64,000 bases of DNA, from positions 20,830,370 to 20,894,369 of the forward strand of contig NC_045140.1 of assembly GCF_008831285.2 (NCBI RefSeq), in the 5' to 3' direction. Source of the stretch: Nymphaea colorata (taxonomy: Eukaryota > Streptophyta > Magnoliopsida > Nymphaeales > Nymphaeaceae). Positions 12,601 to 27,504 of this stretch are shown in pieces (within the stretch, counting starts at the first letter, position 1; each line of letters begins with the position of its first letter). A program made the translations under genes and the position numbers. The notes under the pieces were generated by a model that was not told where the DNA came from, ran no database searches, and saw only the letters and a list, made by a program, of their open reading frames with translations.

Positions 12601-12793
12601 CGTGCAGTTTAAGACTCTAAATCTGCTTTCAGGAGTGCCCGATGCAGGGGAGAACAGTACGCCAGTCCAGTGTCCACCAGGCAAAGTTTTGGTGATGGAA
12701 GATGGTATTCCAAGGTGCATGGTAAAAGAACGCATTGAAGTGCCATTCAAACCAGTTCTGAAAGCACCAGATGTAAGTTATGGCTTTGGATGA
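9626..12793 (+). CDS. PDV2: PLASTID DIVISION2 (PDV2) homologue, outer-envelope chloroplast division protein
   Basis: Two exons, 9626-9901 and 12131-12793, joined in phase 0 across a 2229-bp GT-AG intron give 312 residues, close to Arabidopsis PDV2 (307). By family, PDV2 sits in the chloroplast outer envelope, recruits the dynamin ARC5/DRP5B to the division ring, and binds ARC6 through its intermembrane-space tail. Family features seen are an acidic N-terminal cytosolic region, the segment IRDALDSLEEQLASLQ at the exon junction followed by AEIDQSRKILLKKLKEYKG (coiled coil), one hydrophobic span (TVITIVGIVSVLSLAGF, about residues 225-245), and a C-terminal region with QCPPGKVLVMEDG and RCMVKERIEVPF. 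The protein ends YGFG, retaining the terminal glycine needed for ARC6 binding in Arabidopsis. The start is chosen at MEGDEIGMV, which aligns with the family start; an open frame continues upstream without a better ATG. Confidence 0.95.
9902..12130 (+). other. PDV2 intron 1
   Basis: A 2.2-kb intron, donor GTCCAT and acceptor TTTCTCAG, separating the two PDV2 exons. Several open frames inside (for example near 10495, 11337 and 11756) have no recognisable domain and are treated as chance. No mobile element is identified in it. Confidence 0.85.
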
Positions 12794-14730
12794 CTCGCTT
12801 GCTATCATGTTCCTTTTCTTCTGGTTATGAAGAAGATGCAGATGAAGTCCAGTGCAGGGTTGGGTAGGCTAGTCAGGGATCTTGTGGTAGGAGACCCTCC
12901 GATTGAGAGTCTTGAGGATGCAGCCTGTGCAGCATCAGCGTGAAGTTTCAAGAGTGTATGGGCAGATGAACCTGAATTGCAGAAATCTTCGTTAATGCTG
13001 GATGAACCTTGCGAATTGATCCAAGTGTTGTTGCTCGTTAGGAGCTCCTCCTCTTGTGGGTCAGGTTGAGATACCCTAGCCAACTCTTGGTTTCTCCTTT
13101 CTTCTTATGTATATGCTGGTATTACTGTGTTCTTGCTTGTGGTTGCCTACGTACCTCTCTGTTTCTATGTGCTTGCTGTTGTTTTGCATGGGGAAGTATG
13201 ACCCGCCAGTTTGAACCTTGGTAAACCTGGACAGTGGGATCATCCTGGTGAATGGGTTCATGCCATGGGATCATGGTGTGCTTATGACTACTTAGACACA
13301 TATCCACTACTCACAGGAGTAAGGCGCAGCAGATGACAGCTCCTTCCAAGTTTGCAGATGCTCGGAGAAATGACCGCCGACAAAAGATGTTGGGATACCT
13401 TTGTGCGCGCCGTTAACCGCTGCTGTCTCCTGCCGTCAAGGGTACACGCGGACCGGTTTTTTTTTCCTCGCTGTGAATTCCAATTCTAATATAACTTTAA
13501 AGGTTCAGCTGCAAAACTGGTCCGATATAACTAGTTGTTAAGGCGAATTCATGAACCCTTAAAAACCAAAGGACCCAGTTTTCTGCAAATTTATGCTTCG
13601 CCCAGTTGAATTGGGTTGGAACCTCCATCGTCATCTGTGACAGATTGGTGGTAAGCTTCGGTTATTTTTTTATGCAGGATACGTCTCCAACGTTACAATA
13701 TCATAAAAATGATCTAAGATCGTGAGAACCAGAGATGATCATTTATTATATGGTAGTGCCGCAGGTCAAAGACGCTCGCATCATGGCCATTTTATCTCGC
13801 TCTTTCTTAAGTTGGTTTGATATTTGAGCAGCATTGGCTCATAAATTGGCACCTTTTTATAATGTTTACTTAGGAAGCAGTATCGTTAGAGTCTGGGTGG
13901 ATCTTGCCGTGTTTGGTCTACCCTTCAATTCAATATGAAACTGACGCCTTGCAGCCCAGTTGCTCTGTGTCCTCGTGGCATAATTATTTTTTACTATTTA
14001 AAAAACTTCGGTCCAGCAGATGCGGCTAATACGACAGTTGAACAAGGTTGCCGTGACTTATCCCGTAAAAATATCTACGACTTGCAGGAAAAGGAAAGCC
14101 GGTACACGTCTGTCCATTGGTAAGCTTTTTTGGAAAAAAAAATAAAAACACACTTTAAATGTTTTGTAATAATAAAAAACGCACCTAACAATTTCCTACT
14201 GTTAGACACACACCCAATTCCTTTATCATTTTAATGGAAAGGTCATATGAATACTTTTGTAAATTTCATTTTACTCTTTAGAGAGGTAACTTGAAAAATA
14301 TGTCTTAATTTATTAATCCACTTAACTTACCTTGTCAAAATCATAGCATCATTATGTCAAATATTAATAGAAAAATAAGTTATTTACATATAATTAATTG
14401 TGTCTTGATATTATTAATTATAGGTAAGAAAGCCCATGCAAATGAAAAAAATTACATGTCCTACATTAAACGAAATTTAGCATTCTAACATTGTTGACTC
14501 AAGCTTAAACTAGTAATAGCTCGAGGAAAAACTTCTTAGTTAATTGTGAAAATTAAGGTTTTTTTTATAGAACTGTAACATCGTGATCTTTTATTTCAGA
14601 TAGTGAAGTAATGTCAAAAATTGTTGAGATGAAACTGAATGTGTGTTTTATGTCATACGTACAAATAAATTAATATGTGTGTGGATTTTCTTGTCTCATG
14701 TATCTTTTAAGAATTGTTTGGAGTAACCAT

Positions 14731-14790
14731 TCTTATCAATCTACTTAAACATTTGCATATTCTTACCAATCTACTTAAACATTTGCCTCG
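14731..14790. repeat. 30-bp tandem duplication
   Basis: Two consecutive 30-bp units (14731-14760 and 14761-14790) differ at only a few positions; both contain CAATCTACTTAAACATTTGC. It is a local tandem duplication in AT-rich intergenic DNA. Confidence 0.9.
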
Positions 14791-14845
14791 ATTGATTGAT
14801 GAGGATTTAATTTGTGTAACTCGACCTCGTGCTATAGTTAGTTAA

Positions 14846-14983
14846 TGCAGTTCTAAACCGCTCTTATATACCAAAAAAAAAAATTACAGGTCTCTTTTTG
14901 GCAATATAATAAATGCAGTTCTAAACCGCTCTTATATACCCAAAAAAAAAAATTACGGTTCTCTTTTTGACAATATAATAAAT
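14846..14983. repeat. 68-bp tandem duplication
   Basis: Two consecutive units starting at 14846 and 14914 share TGCAGTTCTAAACCGCTCTT, an A-tract, and a CTCTTTTTG-CAATATAATAAA block. They are about 95% alike with small A-tract and GG/T differences, so the duplication is recent relative to the surrounding decayed DNA. Confidence 0.9.
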
Positions 14984-15233
14984 GTACAAGGACTTTACGA
15001 TTATCCCTAAATCTTGAAGACTGTTTTTGAAATTTGAAAATTTTTGTCATGCCTAACAAAATGAAAACAGACAAGGTGTCGGCAAAATACATGCAAAGCA
15101 TGGGCGAACGTCATCGGCAGACTCGGCACCAAATCGTAGCGACCTTTCGGAGCGCCAAGGGACGTCGTAATAATGAAACTCTCCACTTAGGTCTTAGGAA
15201 GGAAGGGGGAGAGAGGTAGCAGTACAGCTAGCC

Positions 15234-15764
15234 ATGGATCTGTTGAGCCGAAGCACCGTCCTCACTGCTCCTCTCACCTCTGCTCGTAAGCATTGTAGAT
15301 ATCATCTTCATCCTCTCTCTCTCTCTCCACCTCCTGTTAATAAGTTTGATATAATTTGATTTTGGTGGGACGCAGGGTCTCGAACTTGCCAGCAGAGGAT
15401 ACCAACCTCGTCATCCGTCCCTGCTATGAAGTTGCCTTCGTCGTCTTTCTCTTCTTTCTCCGGCGAAAAATTGGAAACTTTCAGGCAAACCATCACCTGC
15501 TCGCCAGTAACAAGTATGCGCAGCAGCTCTGTTTTCTTCCTGCGATCAAATAAACGTTTTTTTTTTTTCTTGACATTCTTTCCCGTGCATCCTTTTCCTT
15601 TTCAAGTGTACTGTGTAACTGTGAATAAGAAGAAGGAGCAGAAACGGCCAGTCGGAGTCGAGACCAAGGAGTTGCAAAGTGGTCCCGAACTTAGAGTCGA
15701 TCTCTTGCAAACTCTGAGGTTGCACCCTCCTGACTCGGTCCATCCCTGTCTGCTTTACACCTAA
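15234..15764 (+). CDS. Possible small gene with plastid-transit-like N-terminus, function unknown
   Basis: Three candidate exons (15234-15285, 15376-15513, 15607-15764) with GT-AG junctions and matching phases give a 115-residue protein ending in TAA. An AATAAA hexamer follows at 15900-15905. The first 65 residues are rich in Ser, Thr and Arg, start MDLLSRSTVLTAPLTSAR, contain almost no acidic residues, and end near TITCSPVT, which resembles a chloroplast transit peptide. The remainder is short and charged (NKKKEQKRPVGVETKEL) and I do not recognise it. It lies 324 bp upstream of the first phytoglobin exon on the same strand. Exons 1 and 2 both end in phase 1, the phase that exon needs, so these exons could instead be the 5' end of the globin transcript. 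The gene model rests on splice signals and composition only. Confidence 0.4.
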
Positions 15765-16050
15765 TTCAATTGGTAGCCCATAAGCCCAGGCGATGGAGCC
15801 GTAGACCTGGATCTTTTCTTCTCCTGATTTAATCAATTCTTGATCTTTCGGCATTTTTCTAAAGGACACTTGTTTGGTTTTTTGTTCATTTCTTGTTGAA
15901 ATAAATGTTGATAAAAAAAAGCTGTCTGATTTTTTTGTGGAAAGAAGGTCGGGAGTCTGTCTCCGGCAAAATTTCATTGGAAATGTTGATCAATAGAATA
16001 TCTGTAGCAGTATCCATGCCATATATGAACTTCATATGGATATTCCATGA

Positions 16051-18738
<2,688 letters not shown>

Positions 18739-21158
18739 GCCTTTGCCCTTGTTAAGGGCATCATCTCAGGCAACACTGCTACTAGTCGATTATTTCTGTC
18801 AAAAAGGCCTTACGATCAGGTCTTGCCACCGGACATTCATGTCCGAAGAATTTTCCTTCCTATGCTTGAGCTTGATCACTGGGGCGCTAAATCCCTTTTG
18901 TTTTATTTCCAATAAATCGCCATTCATCAGAGGCTCATCTTTTCCCAGAATCTAATTTTTTTTGTTTCCTAACTAGTTTGTTAAGCGAAATATGCTCTCT
19001 CTCTCTTAACTTTATTTTTAGAACCTCAATTCAACCAACTCTTTATTTTCTTTTTAAAATTGAGTAAACTTATCTCATGTTGAAACTAGTTTTTTCCAGT
19101 CCCGTTTCTCACTTCCTTTCTTTTTCATTTCATTTTGCTTTTTTTTTTTCATGTACTAAATCCTGTGGAGTCAACCCATTGACTTGGTTGATTCAGTTTA
19201 ACTCGACCGTCTACCAAGTCAACGGACTCATTTATAATGAAATTCAGATTGACTCGGCCTTGAACTCGGGTTGGCTCAGCAATAAGTCGGTCTAAATTTG
19301 GTTTGACTGGACAATCTGGGGGTAAACTTCATATTGTACAATCAATTAGGGGTTGGCTACCTGCTATTTAATTACTTCATTTTTAACGTAGACCTTCTGA
19401 CTTAAATTGGAACATAAAATTTATAACTCGTATATTAAATTTACATATTGCAAAATAAAAGCTAAAGTTGAATAGGCTTTTAACCTCACCTATGGTTTCT
19501 AGTTCACAAACTTGTGACTCGGACTTGGATCGACTTGTGACGGCGCCACTGGGTCAGCGAGTTGGTGGGTATTCAAATAACCATAATGTAAATCATTGCC
19601 GTTGAATCAAGTTGAGTCAAGCCAACCTTGACATGTGGTCAGATTTCTTGGCGATCTGGGCTGACTCAGGTGAGTCCCTAGTCAGCCCAGCAAGTTTGCC
19701 AACAATGCTATGGTATTTTGATTTTTAGGTCATTTGTTTTATCATCTGGAATTCTAGTTTTTAATAACATATTCAAGTTTAGTTTATTAACTATTGGATA
19801 GTTGTATATATGTCCAACATATGCAACACAAAATACCAGTAGTTCTTTTTATGATATGAGTAATATGACTTAATTATTAATATTAAGTTAACTTACTGGC
19901 TGAATTATACATGTGATCAAGCTATTTACAATTTCTTAATTATATATTTTTATTTTAAAAAACTCCACTCGAGTGATCGAGTTGGCCCACCGAATAACAA
20001 TGGAGGAGTTGTTTCCTGAGTTATTGGGTTTTAAAACACCGATTTTTTCTTTTTCTCCTTTTTCAAAAATCATATTTTTTTCACCTAAAGATTGGTCAAT
20101 TTTAGAGAAAGATGAAGGTTGAAAATTCCGTCCTATGCACGTGCATTGAGGACCGTAGAAAAAATGCTACGGTCATTTTGGCCGTAGCTTTTGGAAGCCC
20201 TAATATATTTTTATTTATTTATTTATTACGTTCTCCAACATACAAAGGCAGAGGCAACCGTGGATAAGAAGCATAATTTGTTCCGTTGAGCCATTGCCAA
20301 CTTAAAGCGGACGGCAACTCTGTCGACTCATCGCCGACGACTCCTCATCCGTAGCGACTGGTAGGAAGCAGCAGCACACGACAATGGCGACCGCCGCTGA
20401 ATGTCTTTCCTTCTGCCCCTCTCTCCAATGAAGTTCTAAAAGCATTCTCAAGCTACAGGAAAACATTTTTAAAGCACGGTTTCTGACAATCGAATTCCGG
20501 CCTTGATATCCCCTGAAATTGGTATGAATTTACGTACGTTTAGCTAATCATTAAATTATTATTGAAAAGCCAATAAATAAACCAGAAAGTATTACGAATA
20601 CATAGTCGATGTCTGACTGTCTGATAACCTTGCGTGCTAACTAAGTACGATACCCGGAATGTTCACACGTCTCAAGCCCCTACTAACCGCTTAATGTCTT
20701 AATTTCTAGGTAGGTTCTTCATTATCAATAATGTTAAATAAATAAATAAAATACACAAATAAGATGTAAACTGCATATCCTCTCTTCATTGGTCACGCTT
20801 TTGAGTAAGGAATAACTCAAATCAGTTTTACTCAAACATGGAAATTTTAGGACAGAGATAACACTGGACAGGAGCTACTAACAGAGAGATTGATATCAGA
20901 ACAACTTAGTCCGCCATTAAACGAAAGGAAAAAAAAAAAAAAACTTGGACAGGCGAGTACACAGCATCTCCAATACGAGGTATTTTTTGCAGCATTTCCG
21001 CATTATTTTGTACCATGTAAACTTCATCAACTTCTCCGGCCTACAGCAGGAATCATGGAGGCAAATTGCCAATGCTCTGAACTCAAAGGACGTGGAAGAA
21101 ACCAAACCCATTCATGAGACGGTATTTACAGTAAGTAAAGGTGAACGTCGCAATTTCA
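18739..21158. other. Intergenic: AT-rich DNA with a GAGTC/GACTC-rich block
   Basis: From about 19150 to 20030 the motifs GACTC/GAGTC and related words (TTGACT, CTCGAGT) recur many times in both orientations. A perfect 11-bp inverted repeat lies at 19656-19666 and 19680-19690. Such sub-terminal motif density is typical of decayed non-autonomous DNA transposons, but I could not define terminal inverted repeats here. No coding gene is seen. The segment next to 21158 is the 3' flank of the PADRE gene. Confidence 0.5.
19656..19690. repeat. Perfect 11-bp inverted repeat
   Basis: CTGGGCTGACT at 19656-19666 pairs with AGTCAGCCCAG at 19680-19690 around a 13-nt loop. It lies within the GACTC-rich block and is probably internal structure of an old transposon rather than a terminator. 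Confidence 0.8.
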
Positions 21159-21563
21159 TCAAGAGTCCTCGTCGATGGTCGGAAGGACGGGGACGAGCTG
21201 ACTGGGAACTTTTTGGTCCAACGGAGCTGTACCGCCAGCCAAAGCAAAGATACGACTAGAAGTGACGGCGAGCTCACAGATGTCGGAAAGGGAGAAGCGA
21301 TGCGAGAGGCGGGAGAAAGGGAGGAGGAGGTACATGTTGCCGGGGAAGAGAAGCTCACACTCGCCCAGGCGCACCGGTTGGGAGTCGACGTGCATGGAGT
21401 CGACGGAGCAGACGAAGCATCCGGGGTGACGGGCGAGGACGTGGCCGGCCGCGACTGGCTGCTCGTACTCCAGCGCGCGCCCCTCGTGGTGGATGACGAC
21501 GGCCGCCGGTGGTCGTCGAAGGGGAAGCTCGTCGGCGTGGCCTCCCGGAACGCAGTTCCCCAT
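21159..21563 (-). CDS. PADRE (DUF4228) domain protein
   Basis: Single-exon gene of 134 residues on the minus strand. The start is taken at MGNCVPGG (codon at 21563-21561), because family members begin with a short MGN/MGS-C segment. The frame stays open upstream to 21836, but that part lacks family features and is probably leader. The Gly-2 context (GNC) is a plausible N-myristoylation/palmitoylation site. Family pattern seen: VVIHHEGRALEYEQPVAAGHVL, then HPGCFVCSVDSM with the Cys-x-x-Asp core, then LFPGNMYLLLPFSRL and the helix-like SDICELAVTSS. PADRE proteins are small plant-specific proteins often induced by pathogens and abiotic stress; their biochemical role is not established. A second family member lies 7.8 kb away on the same strand, too diverged for a recent tandem copy. 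Confidence 0.88.
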   Translation of the reverse strand: MGNCVPGGHADELPLRRPPAAVVIHHEGRALEYEQPVAAGHVLARHPGCFVCSVDSMHVDSQPVRLGECELLFPGNMYLLLPFSRLSHRFSLSDICELAVTSSRIFALAGGTAPLDQKVPSQLVPVLPTIDEDS

Positions 21564-23229
21564 CCCTCTCAGGCGGCTGCTGATCATGCCCTTTGAGGTT
21601 TTCCCTTGCATGAAGATTGAAGAGGGTGAATGAATTCCTTCTTTTGAGAAGCAAACGTAAATTTCCAGGCAGGACCCTGCCGGCTGCGTTGAGATTCGAT
21701 CTGCAGAACCACTTTTCCTTGGTACCTGAAATACTGGACAAAATGTACCACTTGCGGACCCACTGTTTGCCTTGCTCCCCAAGTTTGTTGTCATGAAACG
21801 TAAAAGGCGGTAGGTACTGAAAGTCCCTGCCCTCAAATGGTCAAAACCTGAATTCTTTTTCCTTCCTTTCTACGATTTAATCATCCCTCGAGCGCAGGAC
21901 GATGCACCGAGCAAATGCCCTTCTGACTTTTTTTTCCTCGAAAGTTAATCTACGATGGATGACATAAACACTGGAAACATTTTTCTGCGTTTGGTGGCGC
22001 ATTCAGCTTTGGCCATCAAACAAAAACATCTGTTTCTGCAGACTCTTTATCTGGTGCCACCATGTTTTACATGCTCCCACTCGTGATGGCTGTAATTCAC
22101 CTCACCGACCACCCAGAACTGCTTTAATTATGTGAAGCCCTTGCCAGAAGAAGTTGTGTTTGCTTGACATTCGATTCCGAAATAGGCTCCACTGTCTTAA
22201 TTTGCAAAAAACTTTCCAACTCAAAAATCAATTTGACTCTGTAATAGTTTCGATATGCGATGCATTCGACTTGTCTGATTCGAATCCGACTGCTCGTTCT
22301 CCAAATTAATCGGAACAGTGGTCAACTTAATAAGATTCATTTCTTGTCTCAAATCTTCACTTCACTGTACGCTTTTGTAGATCTGCTAAGTCTTCGTTCA
22401 GGTTATTTTCATCAATATCTAAGTCATAATCAATTAGATTCTACTGGTAAAAAAGAAAACAGAGTGATGGAAGCACCATATTTTGGTTCAAATCCAGAGA
22501 ATTTTTCACTCGCTCTAGATCTCCGTAAGTGATCCAGTAGTATATTTTGGGTTGAGATCAGTTCGAGTTGATATTAGAACAAGTTACTTTTATTTATGCT
22601 CGATGGCACGCAAGTAGTGATATAGTTCTACCACGCGTAATGTCAATTGATCGTATTTAGATTACATATAGTTAAATTTTGGATCCAAATCCGTTAAATT
22701 TAACGTACGAAGAAAAATGCATCCAATTTTTTGAATGCGTGCAATCAGATTCGTGAAATATATATCCACTGGATACTCATCACATTTAGCATCAGGGCAA
22801 AGTATTCCTATACATGTATATATCTGGATACTTGTCATGTAACGTGAATTTTCTTATAGGGTACAACTAAAAAGCTTCAAATTCAAAACAAAATCTAATA
22901 AATTGAACCTGCCACAACCCTATACAGAAACTTGTTCCTTTTCCTAAAGAAAGCTAGCGCTTAGCCTGACCCAAAGATTGAGGTGGGTTTATGAAATAGA
23001 AGTACTAGTCTTACATGAATTTGCCATTGCCATTCTTGGAGTAGATTCATGAATACTTGTGAAGTGTTCATGCTGACAAACGATCCTTAAGCACATGTCT
23101 GGTCATAACAGGAGTGTATATCTAGTTACTAACAGCCATTTTCGGCAACGTGAAACACCACTAGAGTCAGTCGTGATATAATTGCATAATTAGTGGACCA
23201 TTATCAACATAATAACATGACATCGAAGG

Positions 23230-23230
<1 letters not shown>

Positions 23231-23294
<64 letters not shown>
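23231..23294. repeat. Compound (CT)n(AT)n microsatellite
   Basis: CT-rich run at 23231-23270 passing directly into AT at 23271-23294, with the junction CTCTCTATATAT. The same junction recurs elsewhere in the window. Confidence 0.95.
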
Positions 23295-25043
23295 CCTTCT
23301 CTTCTGTTTTTCTTGAAGCATGAACCCTTTTGCAGCATAACATCCTATCAAGATAGAGACATTTAATTTGATGTTTAAATTACTTCGCTCCTTTGGTCCC
23401 ATGCTAAAAAGAGAAAGAGAAATAGTCTTCCAGTCTCCTAAATGTTTTGACCGAGAATAAGCACCCACGTCTACGACCAGATTCTCTATACTGGCTGTCT
23501 TTCAATTCTGCAGCGCCCAGTTTGATAAAACATGTCCGGCGAGGGGCTGGCTGTAAAGCGGACCCATAGAATTCTGTGGAAGAAGTCTATAAATCAGGCA
23601 TCTAATTGAAATCAGGATGGTCCTGGCTCTAGAACATTCGATCGGCTGCCTTGTAGAAATCTCCATTTGTTTCTGTATCTAATATTCGTTTCCTCTTTAT
23701 CCGCTGCTCCAACTTCCTAAGTTTCTCGAACCCCACAGTACTCAACACATGGCCGTTCAGTCTTGGGGAGTTGATATGGAAACAATAGCGCTAAGATGTG
23801 AAGGACTTGAAAACAATTTTATAGTAAAGATTAAATATGTTTTAGCAAACTTTAATCATTTATATACGAGCTTTTTTTTTTTTTTCCTGTTAGGATCATT
23901 GAAGTTGCATGATCTAAAGAAATAATTAATAGTGGCACTGGTACACACTGGAGCAAGCTAGTCTGGTTAAAAGTTTGTGAGCGGAAGAAAGTGAAGAACA
24001 AGACAAGCAAATGCATCATCCATGGCGTTATCTGAGAGAAATTGTCGAACTAGTGTAGGGTTGTTGCTTTTCATCTATGAAGTCTGTCATTGATGGCCCG
24101 TAAAAGTTTCCACTTTATGGAGTCCGCGGCAACTCATAAGCGTCCGCCATATGCGGTTTCTATTAAGCACAGGCGCCACTTTCTGCTCTCCTGGTGGGCG
24201 CGAACGGAGCGCGTTTGAAAAGGCTGCAGAAGGTACTTGCAAGGAAGCTGCCGGCACAGAACCCAAAAGATTCAGGCACGCCCCTCAGACATCAGCTAGC
24301 CTGCAGGCTGTAGCCACCTCTCTCGAGTGGAAGACGGGGATTTTGATCCCACCGAAGAGAACCAAAATTCTTGAATTCTCGCGTTAGAGAAACAGCACAC
24401 GTTGCTCCTGGTTACGTCGGCTACTAGCCTAATTCAACACATGTGCAAGAGAGGTAGCACGCCTCTCTAAAAGCCGAGTGAATTCAGAAGCAGAAAACTT
24501 CAACTTGGCCTGTTACTTAGCTGGTTGGTAACTTGATCCCTTCGGAAGGAAACAAACCAAGGGTGGGGGGCTAAAGCAGTACACGGCTCAATCAATGGCG
24601 GTGCTTATTGGAATGCATATTAGTTAAAGTCGCTAGCTGCCACCATGTCCTGCTGCTAGCATATTCATAGCTCTCCATCCATGCATGGAAACGCCTGTGT
24701 ACAGAAAGGAACAAGACGGGAGGGGGCTGTGCCTAGTGGGGTTGGGTCCAACCATTTGAATCGATGGTCGCATTTCAATTCCATGGGCGTCTAAGAGACT
24801 AATATGAGTTTTTGGGTGAGCCGGAGGGACCTACAATTCGAGTGAGAGGGGGGTTTAAAACTAGATATACTACTCAAACCGACTAGCTATACTATGCTCC
24901 TTAAATCGAATTCATATCGATTTACCCTCATATTGGTAGCATGGTGCTATTACCACCATGCAAAGAAATGAATCGAAGTCTCCCTCGTTACTTCTGCATC
25001 CATCTCATGGCCCCAGTGTTTAGCAAGCCTTGAGACCATATGT

Positions 25044-25062
25044 TTCTCTCTCTCTCTCTCTC
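25044..25062. repeat. Short CT microsatellite
   Basis: A pure CT run of about 19 bp in otherwise featureless intergenic DNA. Confidence 0.9.
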
Positions 25063-27504
25063 ATTGTTGTCCAAGTGAACCACAACTTGGGCGTAAAGAG
25101 TCGTACATGAAACAGAAGAGGGAATTATATATTGGCAACTAGTCTTGTTACACGGCTAAATATTATAGGAGGGGCCCCTGATAGTGATGGATTGCGAATT
25201 TGGGTGTCCCCGTTCTAATCAGACTGCCTTGGAATATCTTATCTGTGCCCGATCTTGGATGAGGATCAGATCGGCATCTTCAATCTAAATACACATATTC
25301 ACAACTGCACAATACATATAAATGAGTTCGATCTTTCTGAACTTGTTCATTTAACAGTTACATCTTTGTCGAGTGTTGTTCACTTGAAGAGTGAAGAAGA
25401 ACAGCAATCGCTTGTGGCGCTTCTGTTCTTGCAGCCGTCGATATTAATTAGTTCCTAATCACTCGTCCTGTTTCGACCTCATGAACTCCAGAGTAACAGA
25501 CGTCCCGCGTCAATCTTCTCTCGGCAAACTCCAAACTCAGGAGTCAAAAGATTATGATATGGCAACTGAATGAAATATATTCGCGTGTTTCTTAGCGCAT
25601 TTAATCAGGTTTAACTGAGAAATCGCATTCTTATACAACTTGAGCTACTTTGTCCAACTAATTGCTGGACAAGTACTCAGCCTACTATGCCCATCTAATT
25701 GTATTCATAAATTGGAACTACTTCTCATGGGAAATAAAGTTAAGGCAACAGAACCAACAGAAAAACCTTAGAATATGCATGAAAATCTCAACAAATTGCA
25801 CCTGTTACAGACTTGTTTTCACTGAGTAATGCATTTTTATGAGAATTAAAGCATGTGGGATTCAAAAGTTTAACCGCTTTTGGATGTGTCACTATATAAT
25901 ATTCGTGATCCCAAAAATTGATATTCTATGCTTGCAAGATTTATTAGTTTGAACTAATGTTGGATCATTCTCTGAAGTGGGAATCGGTGCATTTTGTTTT
26001 ACATTAGATTTGGAAACCATCTAGCCCCACTTGGCATTACATTTACATGACCAATAAAGCATAAGAAGTGACAGTTTGTGCAACTAGGCGTCTGAGTGGC
26101 CGGGCCACAAAATTGCGTCAGGTAAAATTCGATCACTTTTTTCTCCTCTACGCATAACAAGCAAAACTTTTCCCATCAAAACATGCCGTCTTATCTTCGT
26201 TCAATCAAGATTAGAAAAAGGTGCTTTCCACTAATGGGAACAAAGAATAAAGGCACCCCTACGTTGTTACCTATGAACCAAAAAATAAAAAAGCCTCTAG
26301 AAAAATTTCCATGAATCCCGCTACCTTTAATTTCTTTTATTGTAGATGACATAGTTACTGCTTCCGTGGACAGCAATTGAGAAACTAAGCCTAAAAAAAG
26401 TTTATTTGAAGGTAATTAGATTATGAAAATGCAGTCAAATAGATGCGTAGAAAAGATGTTGATCTCAATGCGTGTGTGAGCACTGTGCCTAGTGTGCATG
26501 TGTATATGCAACACCTACAACCAACTTAAACCTGAGAATTGTTTTCTTATTTCAACATCACTTTTACTTCATTTGTGCCTTGCGGATCTTTACTTGCTTC
26601 AGGGTACTGTTTGATAAGAAGAGCATTATGTACCTGAAAATTTTCTTGAAACACATTTTCGTAAAACACATGTTAGAAAAAACGATTGATTATAGGTACT
26701 TTTCCCTAGCACTGGCAGAACCATAAATTTTGGGCCCAAGGGCACTAATTAAGAAAATCTTAAAAACCATTAAAGACACGAATATATACAAATTAGGTTC
26801 AAATAGTTTCGGGTGAATAAGAAATTAACAACCTACCATCTAAAAAAGAAGCCTGAAGACCATTCCTATGAGTTCCAACCCAAGCAACAACTTGTGGCTT
26901 ATTCGGGTCGAGACTACGAACAACCTGTCTTTCTCATTTCTTACATCATATACACACAGGTCGATCTTACCTCACCCGGCTGATGTGCGTTGATCTGGCG
27001 TCCTCCCAAACAATTGAAAAGAAATGAAGCTTGTCCGTAATTTATTGGTAGAGGGCAAGAACAATTTTAAGAATACCAATTTTTTGCAGGAGACAATTTG
27101 TCCATGGCTAATAAGGTGGAGGTGAACATAGACAAGACGAAGAGGGTTCCGATAACATCTTGTTTAAATTTGACCGTGTACATCTGATCTAAATGGTTGA
27201 CTTAAATAAGAACCACTAGTTGAGTCGCCGGAGTTCAAGAACTCAGTGTCTCACGCTATTCTTTTAAAATGGTGTCATAAATACATCAAAACTATAAGTA
27301 ATTTAAAAAAGTTATATATAGAAACACACATTGATTGAGAAGCCCATTCCCTTCCAATCAACCTTGTACGGGACAGTATTTAAAATTGGCGATCACAATT
27401 GAAATTCGACAGAGAAATTTAAAGTGCATTTACTCATATCTAAACTGCCCCATCTGGGTCAACAAATAGGGAAGTAACAATCTATATCTTTTAGAGGACA
27501 TCAG

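Larger units (their letters stand above)
12794..15233. other. Intergenic: PDV2 3' flank and AT-rich DNA with tandem duplications
   Basis: Bases 12794 to about 13300 are probably the PDV2 3' UTR and flank. Bases 14120-15000 are strongly AT-rich and contain two adjacent local tandem duplications (14731-14790 and 14846-14983). No protein-coding gene, tRNA or recognisable transposon domain was found. Confidence 0.6.

Noticed and set aside
21141..21596. 151-codon plus-strand frame opposite the first PADRE gene
   Set aside because: It is the antisense shadow of a gene with clear family motifs on the other strand.
22440..22515. tRNA-like T-arm word (GGTTCAAATCC) at about 22486
   Set aside because: No matching acceptor stem, A box or anticodon arm can be drawn around it.
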